Part shown: positions 7,339 to 15,794 of the stretch, piece after piece
How the letters are laid out: each line of letters starts with the position of its first letter
Position numbering within the stretch: the first letter of the stretch is position 1
Source: Bacteroidaceae bacterium
GTDB taxonomy: Bacteria > Bacteroidota > Bacteroidia > Bacteroidales > Bacteroidaceae
Reading direction: 5' to 3'
Assembly (NCBI GenBank): GCA_017427185.1
Contig: JAFRTJ010000013.1
Location: forward strand, 1-64,000
Length of the DNA stretch: 64,000 nt
The notes under the pieces: model-generated
Database searches by the model: none
What the model was told of the DNA's origin: nothing
What the model saw: only the letters and a program-made list of their open reading frames with translations
Translations under genes and position numbers: made by a program

Positions 7339-7941
7339 TCAGCCAAAGAACCTGGTCGTTTTCAAAATCAAGCCGAGAAGAACAATAGCATCAAGGATGA
7401 TGAAGATGATCAGGGCTACTTTCGAAGAGGTTGTCATGGGCTTGGGGGATGCCAAGGGACGTCCGCTGTAGTGATTGATAGCCTCGATGAGTTCTTCCTG
7501 CTTGACGACAATGCTCGACGAAGTGATTTTCTCCACATCCCCATTAGGCTGAGTCAACTCCATAACCATTATGTTACTCCTCGAATTGGATGAATACTTT
7601 ATCCTTACCACGCCTGAATTCTGAAACGAAGAGACCTGAATCTTCTCGTAATCTGACCAAGGGCAATTGATTTCGAAACCACGAAACCACTGATCATGGA
7701 CATAACCCGTCATGCCACGCGAGTTCAGCTCGATGAAATCATGCTGCGTCCTCAGTGTCATGAATACGATGAAAGCATTTGCAAGCATAAGGAGGACGAA
7801 TGACGAAGCAAGCGTCAGAGGAGAAGCATCCGTGACACCCAAGATAATCATAGTGCAGATGGAGATCAGACCGATGATCAAAGCCACCACACGTACCTGT
7901 TTGCGACAGGTATAAACGCACGTTTCACCAAATTCTTTCAT
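7339..7941 (-). CDS. Membrane protein of unknown function
   Basis: I do not recognise this 200-residue protein. It has three likely membrane segments, at about residues 18-36, 43-62 and 175-194. A mainly beta domain lies between the second and third (about 65-150; it includes GYVHDQWFRGFEINCPWSDYEKI), somewhat like a bacterial PH-type domain. Its ATG overlaps the stop of the ribbon-helix-helix gene upstream (ATGA, 7938-7941), so the two are translationally coupled. It forms the distal gene of the SPFH module. A role at the membrane together with the SPFH protein is inference from position only. Confidence 0.7.
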   Translation of the reverse strand: MKEFGETCVYTCRKQVRVVALIIGLISICTMIILGVTDASPLTLASSFVLLMLANAFIVFMTLRTQHDFIELNSRGMTGYVHDQWFRGFEINCPWSDYEKIQVSSFQNSGVVRIKYSSNSRSNIMVMELTQPNGDVEKITSSSIVVKQEELIEAINHYSGRPLASPKPMTTSSKVALIIFIILDAIVLLGLILKTTRFFG

Positions 7942-8153
7942 GACTGTAAAGTTTCTTTAGGTTCTTTATCCTTTTTCATCCGACCGCTTTTCTTAAGTGC
8001 TTCAGCCAGAATCCACTGAATCTGTCCGTTGGTGGAACGGAACTCATCAGCAGCCCAAGCCTCGATGGCATTCATCATGGCAGTATCCAAACGAAGGACG
8101 AAACTCTTGGTTCCTCCCTTTGTCCGATCCTTATTCGACGATTCCTTTTCCAT
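7938..8153 (-). CDS. Arc-type ribbon-helix-helix protein
   Basis: The 71-residue product starts MEKESSNKDRTKGG. The open frame extends upstream to 8219, with another ATG at 8168, but conserved features begin only after the chosen start. KSFVLRLD forms the expected DNA-contacting beta strand. The two helices are AMMNAIEAWAADEF and TNGQIQWILAEALKKSG, as in Arc/MetJ-type proteins. Small Arc-like genes are frequently found beside SPFH genes in several phyla, where they may regulate the unit or act as partners. It lies 76 bp after the SPFH gene and overlaps the next gene by four bases. Confidence 0.75.
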   Translation of the reverse strand: MEKESSNKDRTKGGTKSFVLRLDTAMMNAIEAWAADEFRSTNGQIQWILAEALKKSGRMKKDKEPKETLQS

Positions 8154-8229
8154 TAATTGACAAGACATAAACGCGTCCCCCAAGCCTCGTCCACAGAAAG
8201 GAAGAGGCCAGAGGGACACAAAGATTGCA

Positions 8230-9183
8230 TTAATGATTCAGAGTACCTGAATTGATGACAGGCTGGGCAGGCTCATCAGCACAGAGGACTACCAGCAGGT
8301 TGCTCACCATGGCAGCCTTTTTCTCATCATCCAGTTCGACTACTTCCTCTGCAGCGAGTTTGTCGAGAGCCATCTTGACCATAGAGACAGCACCATCAAC
8401 AATCTTTTCACGAGCCGTGATGATAGCAGCAGCTTGTTGACGGCGAAGCATGACAGCAGCAATCTCAGGAGCATAAGCCAAGTAGTTGATGCGTGCCTCC
8501 AGAACTTCGAGACCAGCCATATCAAGGCGCTCGTTGAGTTTCATCGTCAGCTCCTGGTTGATCTCGTCTGACCCATCACGCAAAGTGATCTCCTCTGTGC
8601 CAGAATCAGAGTTGTCATAGGCATACATGCTGGCCACCTGACGCAGGGCGCTATCACTCTGAACAGCCACAAAACGCTCGAACTTGTTCATGCGGGCCGT
8701 AGCTGAACTGCCTGCCTGATTACCTGTGCTGACATCTGTATCAATGTCGAAGATTGCCTTGTAGGTGTCCTTCAGCCGCCAAACAACCACAAGACCAATC
8801 AGGATAGGGTTACCCATCTTGTCGTTCACCTTGATGGGCTCTGCATTGAGGTTGCGGGCACGAAGACTTACATTCTTGACTCCCATGAAAGGATTGAGCC
8901 AATAGAAACCTGTCTTGCGGAACGTGCCTACGTAACGGCCAAAGAAAGTCATCACCTTAGCTTGATTGGGTTCAAGCATCGAGAAACCACAACAGCAGAT
9001 AATGGCGGCTATCAAGAACAGCACGGCCAAAACGATGTACCAAACAAAAGAACGCCCTGAATCGGCAGCAACAATACCATACACAAACGTTGCAACAACA
9101 GCAATCCACAATAGAACATCAATCACGCACATGAGGAATCCATTCAAATAACCTCCATGATACTCAACTTCTTTCATTTCCAT
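8230..9183 (-). CDS. SPFH / band 7 domain membrane protein
   Basis: This 317-residue protein has two hydrophobic segments at residues 15-38 and 46-67. A band-7 (stomatin/prohibitin/flotillin/HflK-like) domain begins GFSMLEPNQAKVMTFFGRYVGTF and runs to about residue 250 (RINYLAYAPEIAAVMLRRQQAAAIITAREKIVDGA). The C-terminal helix would support oligomerisation. Such proteins build ring- or cage-like assemblies at membranes and often control proteases or lipid microdomains. Here the partners are an Arc-type regulator and an unknown membrane protein, not a NfeD or FtsH gene. A promoter lies at 9246-9278. Confidence 0.9.
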   Translation of the reverse strand: MEMKEVEYHGGYLNGFLMCVIDVLLWIAVVATFVYGIVAADSGRSFVWYIVLAVLFLIAAIICCCGFSMLEPNQAKVMTFFGRYVGTFRKTGFYWLNPFMGVKNVSLRARNLNAEPIKVNDKMGNPILIGLVVVWRLKDTYKAIFDIDTDVSTGNQAGSSATARMNKFERFVAVQSDSALRQVASMYAYDNSDSGTEEITLRDGSDEINQELTMKLNERLDMAGLEVLEARINYLAYAPEIAAVMLRRQQAAAIITAREKIVDGAVSMVKMALDKLAAEEVVELDDEKKAAMVSNLLVVLCADEPAQPVINSGTLNH

Positions 9184-9245
9184 AACACTGTTTCTTTTTA
9201 GGTTAATTATTTCAATATTTCTATGATATCATTTTAATATCACCA

Positions 9246-9278
9246 CAAAGATATGGTTTTTTCAGAATTACTTCCAAA
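9246..9278 (-). promoter_or_regulatory. Promoter of the SPFH module
   Basis: On the minus strand TATCTTTG (9246-9253) is preceded by TTTG (9275-9278) at a 21-bp gap. It lies 63 bp before the SPFH start codon. Confidence 0.55.
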
Positions 9279-9351
9279 CAACCCCCTTAACTTTTTACTA
9301 TTTTTAACATTAAAGCCTTCTCAAATGACATGATTATTGTTAGAAAAGCAG

Positions 9352-9359
9352 TACCTTTG
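9352..9359 (+). promoter_or_regulatory. -7 box of the MATE gene
   Basis: TACCTTTG fits the Bacteroidetes -7 consensus. The start codon at 9374 is only 14 bases downstream, so the leader would be very short or the start internal. Confidence 0.4.
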
Positions 9360-9373
9360 TCGCCCAGATAATT

Positions 9374-10750
9374 ATGGAGGAACAAATACAACAAAAGCAA
9401 TACGTTCCCACAGAACTGGGAGAACTGGGAGTGGGCCGCTTACTATGGCAATATGCTTTGCCAGCCATCATCGCTATGGCAGCTGCCTCGATCTACAACA
9501 TCGTGGACAGCATCTTCGTTGGACAAGGCGTGGGCGACATCGGCATCAGCGGAATGGCGATTGCAAGTCCGTTCATGAACCTGTCCGCAGCTTTTGGCGC
9601 TATGGTGGGAGTGGGAGCCAGCACAGTCATCAGCGTACGATTGGGCCAACAGAGATACGAGACTGCACAGCACACTTTGGGCAACGCTATCACCCTGAAT
9701 ATCATCCTGGGACTGCTTTTCACCATCGCTTGCCTACCCTTCCTGGACAACATCCTGACACTCTTTGGAGCCAGCGAGGCCACCCTTCCCTATGCTCGCG
9801 ACTACATGCGCATCATTCTTATAGGCAATGTGTTCAGCCACAGCTACTTTGGTATGAATGCGATGCTGCGTAGCGCTGGACATCCCAAGGCCGCCATGAA
9901 CCTGACGTTCTTAACCATCATCGTCAACACCATTCTGGATCCTTTGTTCATCTTCGTATTCGACTGGGGTATCAAGGGAGCTGCCTGGGCAACTATCCTC
10001 TCGCAACTGGTCTCCCTAATGGTCCAGATAAAACTCTTCAGCCGAAAGAATGAATTGCTGCATCTCAAGCGTGGCATCTATGGCCTGAAAAGTGACATCG
10101 TACGCCAATGTCTGGCTATCGGACTGAGTCCTTTCCTGATGCACAGCTGCGCCTGTCTGGTGGTGCTGATTATCAACAACCGCCTGAAGGAATACGGAGG
10201 TGATATGGCCATTGGAGCCTACGGAATCGTGAACAGGGTGGTCTTCCTCTTCCTGACCATCGTGATCGGCCTAAATCAAGGCATGCAGCCCATCGTCGGA
10301 TACAACTGGGGAGCACACAAGAACGATCGCGTCTGGAGGGTGCTCTTCCTGACCATCTGTTCTGCCACAATTGTGACATCCTGTGGATTCATTGTGGGGA
10401 TGTTCTTCCCAACCCCCATCATCCACATCTTTGGCGCTGGACCTGAACTGACTGGAAAAGCAGTAACAGCCTATCATTACATGGTGGCTCTATTCCCACT
10501 CGTAGGAGCCCAGATGGTCATTGGGAATTTCTTCCAGAGCATTGGCCATGCAGCCAAAAGCATTTTCCTGAGTCTGACCAGGCAACTGCTTTTCCTGATT
10601 CCTTGCCTGGCCATCCTACCCTCTCATCTTGGCCTAAACGGCGTGTGGCTTTCCATGCCTGTCTCAGATGCCATCAGTTTCTTCACCGCCAGTGGCATGC
10701 TGTGGTGGCTAATCAGAAAAGTGAATCGTGAAAAGAATAGGACTGCTTAG
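9374..10750 (+). CDS. MATE family multidrug/metabolite exporter
   Basis: This 458-residue integral membrane protein has about twelve membrane segments in two homologous halves. Each half has the MATE fold, with LWQYALPAIIAMAAASIYNIVDSIFVGQGVG in the first and a related segment after residue 230. MATE proteins export cationic drugs, flavins or other compounds with a Na+ or H+ gradient. The substrate cannot be told from sequence. The acidic residue D38 in the first helix pair (YNIVDSIFVG) is at a position often used for cation coupling. The gene overlaps the downstream phosphoesterase gene by 23 bases, so the two are probably co-transcribed. Confidence 0.92.
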   Translation: MEEQIQQKQYVPTELGELGVGRLLWQYALPAIIAMAAASIYNIVDSIFVGQGVGDIGISGMAIASPFMNLSAAFGAMVGVGASTVISVRLGQQRYETAQHTLGNAITLNIILGLLFTIACLPFLDNILTLFGASEATLPYARDYMRIILIGNVFSHSYFGMNAMLRSAGHPKAAMNLTFLTIIVNTILDPLFIFVFDWGIKGAAWATILSQLVSLMVQIKLFSRKNELLHLKRGIYGLKSDIVRQCLAIGLSPFLMHSCACLVVLIINNRLKEYGGDMAIGAYGIVNRVVFLFLTIVIGLNQGMQPIVGYNWGAHKNDRVWRVLFLTICSATIVTSCGFIVGMFFPTPIIHIFGAGPELTGKAVTAYHYMVALFPLVGAQMVIGNFFQSIGHAAKSIFLSLTRQLLFLIPCLAILPSHLGLNGVWLSMPVSDAISFFTASGMLWWLIRKVNREKNRTA

Positions 10751-11219
10751 TGATACCCACGCATATTGGGATGACCGTTATCTGAAATACTTCGAGGAGT
10801 GTGACGAGATATGGCATGCGGGTGATATCGGCTCTTTGGAAGTGGCCATGAAACTGCAAGAATTCCGTCCTTTGAGAGCTGTGCATGGCAACATCGACGG
10901 AGGTGATCTGCGACGCCTTTACCCTGAAAAACTGCGATGGGATTGCGAAGGAGCTGACGTGCTGATGACTCACATAGGAGGATATCCTGGCAAATACGAT
11001 CCACGCATCCGCAACATTCTCTACACGTATCCCCCCAAACTCTTCATTAGCGGACACAGTCATATTCTGAAGGTGCAATTCGACAAGACGTTAGGGCTGC
11101 TCCACATCAATCCTGGGGCAGCAGGCCTGCAAGGATGGCAGAAAGTGCGCACCCTAGTTCGATTCTCAGTCCATGAGGGAAGTTTCTCTGACTTGGAAGT
11201 TATCGAGATACCTCGATAG
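10728..11219 (+). CDS. YfcE/MJ0936-type metallophosphoesterase
   Basis: This 163-residue protein has all five calcineurin-like phosphoesterase motifs: SDTHAYWDD, HAGDIGS, VHGNIDGG, MTHIGGYPG and SGHSHI. They supply the Asp, Asn and His ligands of the dinuclear metal site. Proteins of this small class hydrolyse phosphodiesters in vitro, and their natural substrates are largely unknown. It starts inside the end of the MATE gene, in another frame. Its last 54 bases overlap the 3' end of the convergent alpha/beta-hydrolase gene. Both reading frames are intact across the overlap. Confidence 0.9.
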   Translation: MKRIGLLSDTHAYWDDRYLKYFEECDEIWHAGDIGSLEVAMKLQEFRPLRAVHGNIDGGDLRRLYPEKLRWDCEGADVLMTHIGGYPGKYDPRIRNILYTYPPKLFISGHSHILKVQFDKTLGLLHINPGAAGLQGWQKVRTLVRFSVHEGSFSDLEVIEIPR

Positions 11220-12194
11220 AAACTGGCGAACCTGCCTGGTATACTCCGCCGGATGATCGTGATACGACCAGGCATGCGGACTCCCTGGAGCTATCCACAA
11301 GGCTTTCGGCTGCGGTTTTGCCTCATAGAGCCGATAGACCATCTCAGTGGGCACATAGTCATCCTGCTCGCCATGAATGAAGAGCATCGGGCGATAGCAC
11401 TTCCTCACCTGACGGAGCGAACTCGCCTCGCCAAAACTCCATCCCAATTGAACCTTACAAAGCGCACTGGCCGCATAGAGCAAGGGAAAAGAGGGCAGAT
11501 GGAACTGGTTGCGCACCTCGCCTGCGAACTCGTCCCACACGCTGGTGTAACCACAGTCTTCCACATAACAACGGACACATTCAGGAACATCTTCTCCTGA
11601 GAGCATCATAGTGGTGGCTGCTCCCATAGAGATTCCATGAACCACCATCTGGGCATTTCCTCCAAACAAACTGTCGGCCAATTCGATCCACTCCAACACG
11701 TCCAAACGGTCAAACCATCCCATTTGCACGTATTTCCCTTCCGAAAGCCCATGATAATGCAAGTCAGGCAACAGAAGATTAAATCCCAGATCGTGATGGT
11801 AAAGGTACCCAATGAAAAGCATTTTGAGAGCGCAATCTGTGTATCCATGCACCAAAACGGCAGTCTTATCCGTCACTGAATCCGCATAGATGTAATATCC
11901 ATGCAGACGTTCGCCTTTCCTGTTTACAATAAACGTGTCACGCAATCCTCCTGCTGCCAGGATGCTGTCAATCCACGGCGCTCCAAACGAATAGTCATTC
12001 CGAAAGTTGTCGATACGCTCCTGCTCGACATACGCTCCCATTTCTGGTTGCAAGGCATAGTGTAGCATATATTCGCTGGAAACTGTCAGACCAATCAGTA
12101 TCACAGCAAGAAAGACAGCGATTGACACTTTCATCCACAAGCAGGAAGAAGAAACCTTTGAAGTGTGTCTGTTTGCTTTTCGCTCAGAATCCAT
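11166..12194 (-). CDS. Membrane-anchored alpha/beta hydrolase
   Basis: This 342-residue protein has one N-terminal membrane segment (residues 21-42). The alpha/beta-hydrolase domain carries VLVHGYTD (oxyanion region), the nucleophile elbow GISMGA (S189), HGEQDDYVP (acid at D278 or D279) and GSPHAWS (H307). Related proteins are annotated as serine aminopeptidase S33-like hydrolases or esterases. The active site should face the periplasm if the single helix is N-in. Its 3' end overlaps the convergent phosphoesterase gene. It lies downstream of cysQ (65-bp gap). Confidence 0.85.
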   Translation of the reverse strand: MDSERKANRHTSKVSSSCLWMKVSIAVFLAVILIGLTVSSEYMLHYALQPEMGAYVEQERIDNFRNDYSFGAPWIDSILAAGGLRDTFIVNRKGERLHGYYIYADSVTDKTAVLVHGYTDCALKMLFIGYLYHHDLGFNLLLPDLHYHGLSEGKYVQMGWFDRLDVLEWIELADSLFGGNAQMVVHGISMGAATTMMLSGEDVPECVRCYVEDCGYTSVWDEFAGEVRNQFHLPSFPLLYAASALCKVQLGWSFGEASSLRQVRKCYRPMLFIHGEQDDYVPTEMVYRLYEAKPQPKALWIAPGSPHAWSYHDHPAEYTRQVRQFLSRYLDNFQVRETSLMD

Positions 12195-12259
12195 GTTCCC
12201 TTTGTATTTTAAACTCTTTCCCTATATCCTTATTAAATATGAAGGTAGAAAATGAGAAA

Positions 12260-13069
12260 CTATTCCACCAGAAACCAAGGGTTCAGCAAATCTGGTTTAT
12301 TGTACTTCAAGGGATGTCCTGTCTGAACATTGATGACAGTTTTTCCTGCAGCACGTGCAATAGCATCTCCTGCCGCCGTATCCCACTCCATCGTGGGTGC
12401 ATAGCGAGGATAAGCATCTGCTACACCTTCAGCCACCAAACAAATCTTGATGCTGCTGCCACTGCTGACAAGCTCTACCTGAGGGTGGATACGCTTCATC
12501 TCTTCAACGTAAGCAAGCGTCTCTGGGCTCATGTGACTGCGAGAAGCCACCACGCGGAAAAGGTCATCCTCAGGACGCTGCAAAGGAATAGGGATAGATT
12601 TCTGGAACACCTCATCCACAGAGGCCAGCGAAGAGACAATGGCTTTGAAAGCCCGTTGATTCTCCTCTATCCTATAACCATAATAAAGTGTTTCTTTCAC
12701 AGGCACATAGATGACACCCAGAATGGGATCTCCTTCCTGAACGAGTGCGATGTTGACAGTGAATTCACCATTCTTCTTGATGAATTCCTTGGTTCCATCC
12801 AACGGGTCCACAACCCACAATTCTCTCCATTGCTGACGAATCTCATAAGGAAGATGCTTCCCTTCTTCGCTCAGAACAGGAATCCCAAAAGGTTCTAGAT
12901 GCTGCATGATACAGCGGTGAGAGGCCTTGTCGGCAAGTGTCAGCGGGCTGTTGTCGCTTTTCTTCTCTATGCCGAAATCCTGACTGGGATCGTTATAGAT
13001 ATCCAGGATATCCTTTCCTGCCTCGAGTGAAGCTCGTATTGCAACTTCCAAAAGTTCATTCAAATCCAT
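12260..13069 (-). CDS. cysQ: 3'(2'),5'-bisphosphate nucleotidase CysQ
   Basis: This 269-residue protein is an inositol-monophosphatase-fold enzyme that removes phosphate from 3'-phosphoadenosine 5'-phosphate, recycling the by-product of sulfate activation and sulfotransfer. The hallmark metal-binding motif is DPLDGTKEFIKKNGEF (about residues 87-102). The second motif is WDTAAGDAIARAAG near the C-terminus, and ADKASH provides an earlier acidic ligand region. The length is normal for CysQ. It follows the C10 protease gene by 26 bp in the same direction. No sulfate-assimilation genes are in view. Confidence 0.9.
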   Translation of the reverse strand: MDLNELLEVAIRASLEAGKDILDIYNDPSQDFGIEKKSDNSPLTLADKASHRCIMQHLEPFGIPVLSEEGKHLPYEIRQQWRELWVVDPLDGTKEFIKKNGEFTVNIALVQEGDPILGVIYVPVKETLYYGYRIEENQRAFKAIVSSLASVDEVFQKSIPIPLQRPEDDLFRVVASRSHMSPETLAYVEEMKRIHPQVELVSSGSSIKICLVAEGVADAYPRYAPTMEWDTAAGDAIARAAGKTVINVQTGHPLKYNKPDLLNPWFLVE

Positions 13070-13095
13070 GATTAGATGGTCTTTCTGTTCTACAA

Positions 13096-15093
13096 TTATT
13101 TGGTGTTGAGAAATTTACGGTGGTCTTCGATATAGATGCCGTGAGGTCTAGTCGGCAGCATACGGCCCTGCAGATCATAGAACCTATGGGACGTTTCTAC
13201 ACGAGGCGATTCGACAGCCGATCCTTTGGGGACTACATGCACAACCTGAAGAGGTTCTTCGCTCACCCATAGCATGCTGTCATTGAAAAGATTCTGGTCG
13301 TAAGCCACACGAAGAGAATAATCCCCAGGTTGCACGTTCATGCGACTGCGATGGAAATAGCGATAAGTACTCTCATCGGCTGCCAGCGTGAGTCCCTCGA
13401 ATTGAATATAGTAGTACGTCTCATCTTCATCATCTACAGGTTGGAAAACAACGTAGAATCGCCCGCAATACTCTGAATTGTGATTCTGTAATGTAAAAGA
13501 AAATTCAGGGCAGGAACCCTGCTCTACCGTTTGGGGAAATTCAAAATCCTCCAAGGTGATATAGGCTGTGCTTTGATCATCAGCCATCAGGCTGACACCC
13601 GTTGGACTGACATAAAGCAAGAGGTAATTAGGCGTTCCCATACTGGTACGAGCCTCTTCCCAATAAACAGTCTGAGGGATTGCCGACTGAGCTTCGACCT
13701 GCGGAAAAGCAGGAACGACACGGTAAGTCCCCTCCTTCACACTGGCAGGAATGGTAAAAGCAAGTGTATCCGTATAGGAAGTATCATCAACCTCTTCGAG
13801 CAAAAACTCATGTCCATATTCAGCAAGCACAGCCTCCACTTCATCGCCTTTCTTCAGCAAGAGTGAAAGCTGACCTTGCAGCATATTCCATCCCACATTG
13901 CTCATCTCCTGAGTCGCCACTTTCAACTCGCCATACCGATCGGATGAAGCCACAATGGGCTCAAGACCTGCGAAAGCAAACACGTTGTGAGGCGTATCAG
14001 CATTTTCTCCAGCATGTTCCGGACGGATACCCATCACAGCGGACTGAATCAGATTCATGCCGCCCTCAGGGTTGTCGAAATCGTACCATTCAGCTTGCTT
14101 AGGCGTCAAGTATGGCAAATAGTAATACCCGTCTGCATCGCCTGACATGCCCAAATTGAGATGAAAGAGTCCCTGAGCATCATATCCATCGCACACAAAA
14201 GCATGAGAAAGCGAAGGAGACTGAGCCGACATCAGCACAGGGCGCCCTTGCGTGAGCTCAGATTTGAGCATCCTGACCCAATCCTGATAACTGTAAAAAT
14301 CGCGGAAATACATCTGCAGCCCATCATCAAACCCCAGATAGTTGGCTAGAGCGATGGGCTGGCGAATGGAGCGCGCCCCACTGGACTCCACTCCATACTT
14401 CATCTCCACAAGCACGCCACAATCATAAAGCAGCTGAGTCACAGCATCCAGTTGCTCCTGGGTATACTGGCCTTCAACGTACGAGTCAAGCATAAGATCA
14501 TACTTGTAACCCTGAGAAGGAAGTGATGCAGAAAGAGTCTGATTGCATCCCAACGAATCCACATACGTATAACTTGCGCCTGAGGTACTTTGTTTCCAAT
14601 AGCGCACGATTTGAGCCAAAGAATGAGCCACACAACCCGTAGCACAATGCTCACCCTCGATAAGCGGACACAAAGCGTTATAGGGAGCAAACTGGTCCCA
14701 CGTGTCATGAATGAGAGGCTCCACGCATTCTGCCAGTTCACTGTCCTGCAAGACCACAGGGAAACGAGAAGGACGTTTGGAATACACTTTCATAAGAAAT
14801 TGGAATCCTGGATTCAAACGAGCCTCGTCGAAACGCCCCCTTTCGCTATAGCCCAATATCGCAGGTCCCTCGTCTGAAGTATTCACGATCACGAAACCTG
14901 GTTGAAGACGGGATTCACAAACGGCAATTCCTCCCTCCGCAGAACGAAAAGAAACATACTTGTTTTGTCCGTTTTTTTTCACTTTCGACAGCACCTCGGA
15001 ATCAGTAAGCCTTGCTCTCTGAGCATGAAGGCTCACAGCACAAAATGCCATCAAAAACAGCAAGAAGGAACTTATGGAAGGGAATCTCTTCAT
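13096..15093 (-). CDS. Secreted C10 (streptopain-like) cysteine protease with T9SS-like tail
   Basis: This 665-residue protein has a signal peptide (residues 1-24) and a propeptide with the SpeB_pre look (about 30-110). The C10 peptidase domain has C154 in HCATGCVAHS as nucleophile and H297 in SLSHAFVCDGYD as general base. After the catalytic domain (about to residue 370) come beta-sandwich modules. The last 35 residues read RFYDLQGRMLPT, then GIYIEDHRKFLNTK, resembling short type-A T9SS sorting tails of Prevotella-like species. Family relatives include interpain A and periodontain, which degrade host proteins and complement. Its start overlaps the last base of ruvA. SprA and PorU, needed for its export if the tail works, lie in this window. 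Confidence 0.88.
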   Translation of the reverse strand: MKRFPSISSFLLFLMAFCAVSLHAQRARLTDSEVLSKVKKNGQNKYVSFRSAEGGIAVCESRLQPGFVIVNTSDEGPAILGYSERGRFDEARLNPGFQFLMKVYSKRPSRFPVVLQDSELAECVEPLIHDTWDQFAPYNALCPLIEGEHCATGCVAHSLAQIVRYWKQSTSGASYTYVDSLGCNQTLSASLPSQGYKYDLMLDSYVEGQYTQEQLDAVTQLLYDCGVLVEMKYGVESSGARSIRQPIALANYLGFDDGLQMYFRDFYSYQDWVRMLKSELTQGRPVLMSAQSPSLSHAFVCDGYDAQGLFHLNLGMSGDADGYYYLPYLTPKQAEWYDFDNPEGGMNLIQSAVMGIRPEHAGENADTPHNVFAFAGLEPIVASSDRYGELKVATQEMSNVGWNMLQGQLSLLLKKGDEVEAVLAEYGHEFLLEEVDDTSYTDTLAFTIPASVKEGTYRVVPAFPQVEAQSAIPQTVYWEEARTSMGTPNYLLLYVSPTGVSLMADDQSTAYITLEDFEFPQTVEQGSCPEFSFTLQNHNSEYCGRFYVVFQPVDDEDETYYYIQFEGLTLAADESTYRYFHRSRMNVQPGDYSLRVAYDQNLFNDSMLWVSEEPLQVVHVVPKGSAVESPRVETSHRFYDLQGRMLPTRPHGIYIEDHRKFLNTK

Positions 15094-15698
15094 TACAACA
15101 TCTTTAAACCCAGTTTGATGACTCGTTCCACTGAAGCGTCTGGTTCGTCATGCAGGATTTGCTGAACAGCTTTCTGGGTTGGGCCTGGGCTGAAACCCAA
15201 CATCGTCAAAGCAGCAATAGCCTCCTCCATAACTTCCTTATTGATTCCATTCGAGAAAGGAGATCCACCATCTCTCGGCTGAGCATAATCAACATCCAGG
15301 GTCGCAATTTTGTCATGCAACTCCACAATGATACGCTGAGCAGCCTTTGGACCAATTCCTTTGACCTGCTTGAGCAATTTGTCATTTTCGTCCCTAATTA
15401 CAGTACAAAGTTCAGAGGGAGTCATTGCTGACAAAATCACGCGGGCCATACTGGCACCAATACCACTCACTGTAACCAAGAGCAGGAAAAGCTCTCGTTC
15501 CAATTTCGTACAGAATCCCCACAATTGGTAAGCATCTTCACGAATAGCTTCGTAAATCCACACCTTCACTTCCTGTTTCCCCTGAATGGCAGCATAAGTG
15601 TTGAGGGAGATATTCACTCCATACCCCACTCCAGAACATTCCACGACAGCCAAAGTTGGCGTCAGATCTGTCAAAGTGCCTTTTAGATACTCTATCAT
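15093..15698 (-). CDS. ruvA: Holliday junction branch-migration protein RuvA
   Basis: This 201-residue RuvA has the N-terminal OB domain ([31 protein letters not shown]). The helix-hairpin-helix DNA-binding region follows ([19 protein letters not shown] and [20 protein letters not shown]). The C-terminal domain that contacts RuvB is at the end ([21 protein letters not shown]). It targets the RuvB motor to Holliday junctions. The gene overlaps the protease gene by one base and probably shares its transcript. A promoter -7 box lies at 15726-15733. Confidence 0.97.
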   Translation of the reverse strand: MIEYLKGTLTDLTPTLAVVECSGVGYGVNISLNTYAAIQGKQEVKVWIYEAIREDAYQLWGFCTKLERELFLLLVTVSGIGASMARVILSAMTPSELCTVIRDENDKLLKQVKGIGPKAAQRIIVELHDKIATLDVDYAQPRDGGSPFSNGINKEVMEEAIAALTMLGFSPGPTQKAVQQILHDEPDASVERVIKLGLKML

Positions 15699-15725
15699 AC
15701 AGACTTCTTCAATTGTTTTTCATCG

Positions 15726-15733
15726 CAAAGATA
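15726..15733 (-). promoter_or_regulatory. -7 box of the ruvA transcript
   Basis: TATCTTTG on the minus strand, 28 bases before the ruvA start codon, fits the Bacteroidetes -7 consensus. Confidence 0.5.
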
Positions 15734-15794
15734 GAGAGTTTTTCATGATATAATTGTTTTTTACCAGAAAAATTTCTCACAATACATAATAAAG

